This document shows positions 60,647-64,000 of a DNA stretch of 64,000 bases, piece by piece. The stretch spans positions 11,562,925-11,626,924 of the forward strand of contig OX155964.1 of NCBI GenBank assembly GCA_944548615.1, written 5' to 3'. The notes under the pieces were generated by a model. That model was not told the origin of the DNA, did no database searches, and worked only from the letters and a program-made list of their open reading frames with translations. Numbering within the stretch: the stretch's first letter is position 1; the number at the start of each line of letters is the position of its first letter. The position numbers were made by a program, and so were the translations under genes. This DNA comes from Micropterix aruncella (lineage: Eukaryota > Arthropoda > Insecta > Lepidoptera > Micropterigidae).

Positions 60647-60660
60647 TTGTGAAACCCCCT

Positions 60661-61142
60661 GTGGGACACCAGGTTTAAAACCCTTCTTATTTGAGTACTG
60701 TATAAAAATATATGCGTTTTTGTATAGCATTAACTTTGTGGCCTGTTTTAGAGATAAGATTTAAAACACTCATGTGTATGACCAATTCCAACAGCATTCA
60801 GGAAATCTGTTAGTTTATTATAAGCTATCAAAAGCTTTTGATAGATCTAGAAATACAGGAGTATCGAGCAAGAATAGAAGTATAGAATAGAAATTCGCGT
60901 TTACTCACTATAATGGGTCCGATTGCGCGGTGCGCGGTGGTTTGTAGAAATGTCACTATTTTGAGGGAATAGAAGTACATACGTTAACGAAAACCACATA
61001 CAATACACACGTTGAGATAACTGAACTAAAGACACTGTAACACATATGCGATGATAATATTTTTAAAGAGGTAGATTTACAAAAATCCTAAATCATATAG
61101 TTAGTTAGTAACCGTGTCCGGGCCAGGTTAGGACATAATATG
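60661..61142. other. AT-rich flank, no gene recognised
   Basis: Contains the ATAATGGGTCCGATTGCGCG repeat at 60911 that mirrors 58599. No exon is seen. Confidence 0.4.
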
Positions 61143-61421
61143 TCACTTCAAAAATATGCGGCCTTGGATGGTCATGTTGTTCGTCTCTTGTGGGTCCTGG
61201 TATGTGATAGGGGTTGACAGCTGCGTGCGGGATAGGAGGTGGTCTTCATCCTGCAGCGTAAATACAGTCGTATGTTGGATGCGTTGTGTAGCCTCAGCTT
61301 GCTTCAGAGTGTCCTTTGGCCCGGCGGCGGTAGAAGGATTGACCTGTGAGTTGAGACACGCCGTTTCCAGGGAAGCCCGATTGTCCATGATCGCAGACTT
61401 GACAGTCGAAAATATGCACAA
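61143..61421 (-). pseudogene. Coding-like remnant of unknown family
   Basis: The minus strand reads MDNRASLETACLNSQVNPST from 61388, then KQAEATQRIQHTTVFTLQDE, and ends GRIFLK-stop. Gln/Thr-rich with no recognised motif. Higher GC than its surroundings suggests a retained exon or retroelement piece. I cannot assign it. Confidence 0.25.
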
Positions 61422-61649
61422 CCTTCGGGGAGGCTCCTTCTGTGTCCTATTTTATATTAAATTACGATTTTATTAGGGAAAATTCACAAATAATGCTGCT
61501 GTAACTTCAATTAATCATACAGTGATCATGTTACTGATGATTATTTTTTCCAGTACCAAAATAATCATTCTGGGTATTTTGCGACACTGTTAAAACAATA
61601 ATAATTGATTATATAGCGTGTTAGATTACTTTATTACGTACTACGATTT

Positions 61650-61770
61650 GGCAGCTAGGATTTTACTAAGAAACGTAACGTGTAGATGGCACTCATAGTT
61701 CCAAAAATGTATTAATATTCTCTTATGTTCATATGGCAACGTTCGTGGTATAACAGTATTGCGGCGCACT
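61650..61770. repeat. Dispersed repeat shared with 20262-20410
   Basis: GGATTTTACTAAGAAACG, GTGTAGATGGCACTCATAGTTC and ATTCTCTTATGTTCA, in the same order as in the SRP68-intron copy. The following 61770-62580 has no recognised gene. Confidence 0.55.
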
Positions 61771-62589
61771 TTAGATGAACCTCTAAATAAGATAATATAA
61801 TAACAAACTAATTTTTAAACCATAGCTCTTATTATTTTAATATTATTTACTTTTAGTCGGAATATCTCATATGCAAGCGACACAAATAATATTTAAAGGT
61901 GGATGCCTTGCGAGGGTGGCTTGCGGTGCGTGGATCGATAAAAATTCGAATTTGAAGGATCACGACGACCCGCGTTTGCAATTCGATTTTAAAATTGAAT
62001 TACATGATGCGCGTTAGAAATTCAAATTTTCATTCCATTGCATCGCATAATAATAGGATTTTTTCACCCACTGCTCATCGACTTTTATGAAATAAATATT
62101 CAGATGAAACAAGTCCCTGGCTACTTGCCGGGAAGTTCTTGGGTTGACACAACCAATTTTTTAAATGGATGTTGTCAATAATGTCTGTATATTTATATTT
62201 AACCTGTCGCTATATTGTGATAACAAAAATGTTATCTGCTTTTTACCACTCATTTCTTCCCGGAATATTATCGCCGACGTGTTGCTATACATTTAAGTAC
62301 TCCGACCAGCAAACCGCGCCGATTACGCAGAGAATAAAAATAATTATTGTAATCGAAATATACGCTGCTTTGGTGGTCTTGTTAATGTTGAGCTGTAGGC
62401 GGTTATATTCTTTTAGAGAAACAGTAGACGTTGCGTCTTTTTTGCACGCGTAGAGTATCGTGGTGGTGCAGTAAACTATGCAAACAGTAAAGAATGCAAA
62501 CAATCTAAACCATTAAAATATATTATCATTTTTAATTTTATTCGACTAAGTTTGTATGTATGTATGATTTTATTTTTAAAATATATGGA

Positions 62590-63170
62590 TTTTGGGGTCA
62601 TCTATAAACTACGTCAGGTTGCTGCCATATAGAAAACGGATGACTGAAAACCAAATTTTCAGCTAACTTTTAATTAGTTTTCTGAATTAAAAAGAAAAAT
62701 TGACTATCGGATAAATTTTTGAAATTGAACCAAGCTTTCTTGAGTTACAATGGCTTAAGGGGTTTATGAGGCCTGAGCTCAAAAACGCGTTGTTTAATTT
62801 CGAAAATCTTTCACCTGTTCGATTGATCAATGGAAAAAGCTGGTTAGATTGTATGGGTCATACATAAACTAGGTTAGGGTACTGCGATACAAACGGACGA
62901 CTGAAAAATCACATTTTCTGGATACAATCACTAACTTTTTACTAATTATCAGAATTTGAAAGACCTAATATCGAAAAAAAAATAATTGGACCATGCTTTA
63001 TGAGTTACAATGGCTTTAGACCATAACTCAAGAACGCGTTGTCCGATTTCGTTTTTTTTCATCAATCTGTTTTATTCTTTAATGGGAAAAGCTTTTAAGA
63101 TTTTGATAGTCGACACAAGTTATATCTGGGTGCTTTCATACAAACGGACGACTGGAAAATCATATTCTGC
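62590..63170. repeat. Tandem direct repeat, units of about 265 bp
   Basis: Two full units and a partial third. Each carries a CATA.A.ACTA.GT.AGG start, ACAAACGGACGACTGAAAA, TTGAGTTACAATGGCTTTA, CTCAA.AACGCGTTGT and AATGG.AAAAGCT. Substitutions are frequent, so it is old. Confidence 0.75.
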
Positions 63171-63847
63171 TATACGGAACAAACTGCTTATTAGTTCTCC
63201 GGTTCAAATTTCTACTCCGTACATAAAAGTAGAGAACATATGCATAGCAACATAATAAAAAGAGATGGTGCAATTCGCAACAATGTAAAACACGCACGAT
63301 CAAGTTTGTCGTATAGCTTATCGATGTGGAGTGTGATCAACTAGCACTGTGAGCCACCTTGTTTTTTTTACAGTGTTTAGAGAATTCCATTCGGTGATGG
63401 CTTGATGTTGCTGTAATTAAAATACTAGTTATAAGTTAGCCAACTAGTTATAAGTTAGCACTTAAGTTATACCATATTGCATTTATTTCTAGTTTCATAT
63501 CGTAAAGCTTGAGGCTACATAGTACTTAAGTTAGCTTTAGCTATATAATAATACATTTCTTAAAGGCAACCCTTCAAGCCCGGGGGTAATGGTTAGGCCA
63601 TTTTAATATATATTTATTATGTCCGTGTCATATATATGTCATATATATTTCCTACCTACCCTCCCAATCAGTGACAAATTACGCGCCGACCGAGACAGAC
63701 GTACTCCTGTTTTGAGTGTTCTTGTTTATCGTGCTGTTATATAGTAATTTTCGCTTTCGTGAGCTTGCCAGCTGAAGATTTGGAGACATTCGGAGTGAAA
63801 TTACAACAAGGAATCGCGCGAAAAATAGAAAGGTAGACAGGCGGAAC

Positions 63848-63898
63848 ATGAAAGTTTATGAGCCTTCATCGCCGAAGAGATTGGTCGACGTTGACAAG
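63848..63898 (+). CDS. Possible first coding exon of an unidentified gene
   Basis: ATG in context GGAACATGAAAG opens MKVYEPSSPKRLVDVDK, then AAG|GTCAGT, a plausible donor, and an in-frame stop after the splice. The preceding 63670-63845 is GC-richer and looks like a 5' UTR/promoter. I do not recognise the protein. If l(2)gl continues beyond 64000 it would be nested in that intron; otherwise it may be the next gene or chance. Confidence 0.3.
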
Positions 63899-64000
63899 GT
63901 CAGTTGACTGCGAACCACGAGGAGAGATTGTATTATAATTAATATTACTTTAATACTAACTAACCTAAAGGGCCTACCCTTCAAAGTATTCATCCTCGCA

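Noticed and set aside
63172..63260. Third unit of the 62590 tandem repeat considered as complete
   Set aside because: Similarity fades after the AAACGGACGACTGGAAAATC block; only a partial unit can be supported.

Overview
The window is AT-rich animal nuclear DNA with spliced genes, long introns and dense mobile DNA. The gene complement and the insect-type N-terminus of lethal (2) giant larvae point to an insect. Two Helitrons with TC...CTAG termini, many TA- and TTAA-flanked MITEs and a tRNA-headed SINE would suit a moth or butterfly, but the order is inferred, not proven.

Four host genes can be supported, all by splicing out coding exons with matching phases. (1) A TMEM104-type multi-pass membrane protein on the minus strand: three exons at 1-160, 1092-1372 and 3832-4041, cut by the left window edge, first exon not found. 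(2) SRP68, the 68-kDa signal recognition particle subunit, minus strand, six exons at 15458-24468, giving 591 residues with every phase consistent. (3) UMPS, the bifunctional OPRT/ODC enzyme of UMP synthesis, plus strand, four exons at 26192-35008, 474 residues, divergent from SRP68 across about 1.7 kb. (4) The first coding exon of l(2)gl/LLGL on the plus strand (38857-38940); none of its later exons was found before 64000, so its first coding intron appears longer than 25 kb. A possible first coding exon of another gene lies at 63848-63898.

Nearly everything else is transposon-derived. There are three decayed mariners, a hAT element inside one of them, two Helitrons, a PIF/Harbinger derivative with a transposase N-terminus, a hAT-like MITE with an exact 8-bp target duplication, several TA and TTAA MITE families, and fragments of CR1/jockey-like, R1-like and Penelope-like retroelements. 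A young non-LTR family with a C-terminal zinc finger and restriction-like endonuclease is present in three near-identical plus-strand copies (around 10.1-12.4, 22.5-23.5 and 29.5-30.9 kb) and several older minus-strand pieces.

The most unusual item is a roughly 665-bp GC-rich dispersed repeat with no recognised protein or RNA. It occurs at 10305-10969, twice in tandem at about 28030-29330 in UMPS intron 2, and as a rearranged head-to-head/tail-to-tail cluster at 58679-60646. One copy sits inside the non-LTR element between exact 15-bp duplications, and another non-LTR copy in this same window supplies the matching empty site. The cluster is flanked by an exact 14-bp duplication. This suggests a retroposon-like insertion mechanism for an element I cannot assign to a known family.
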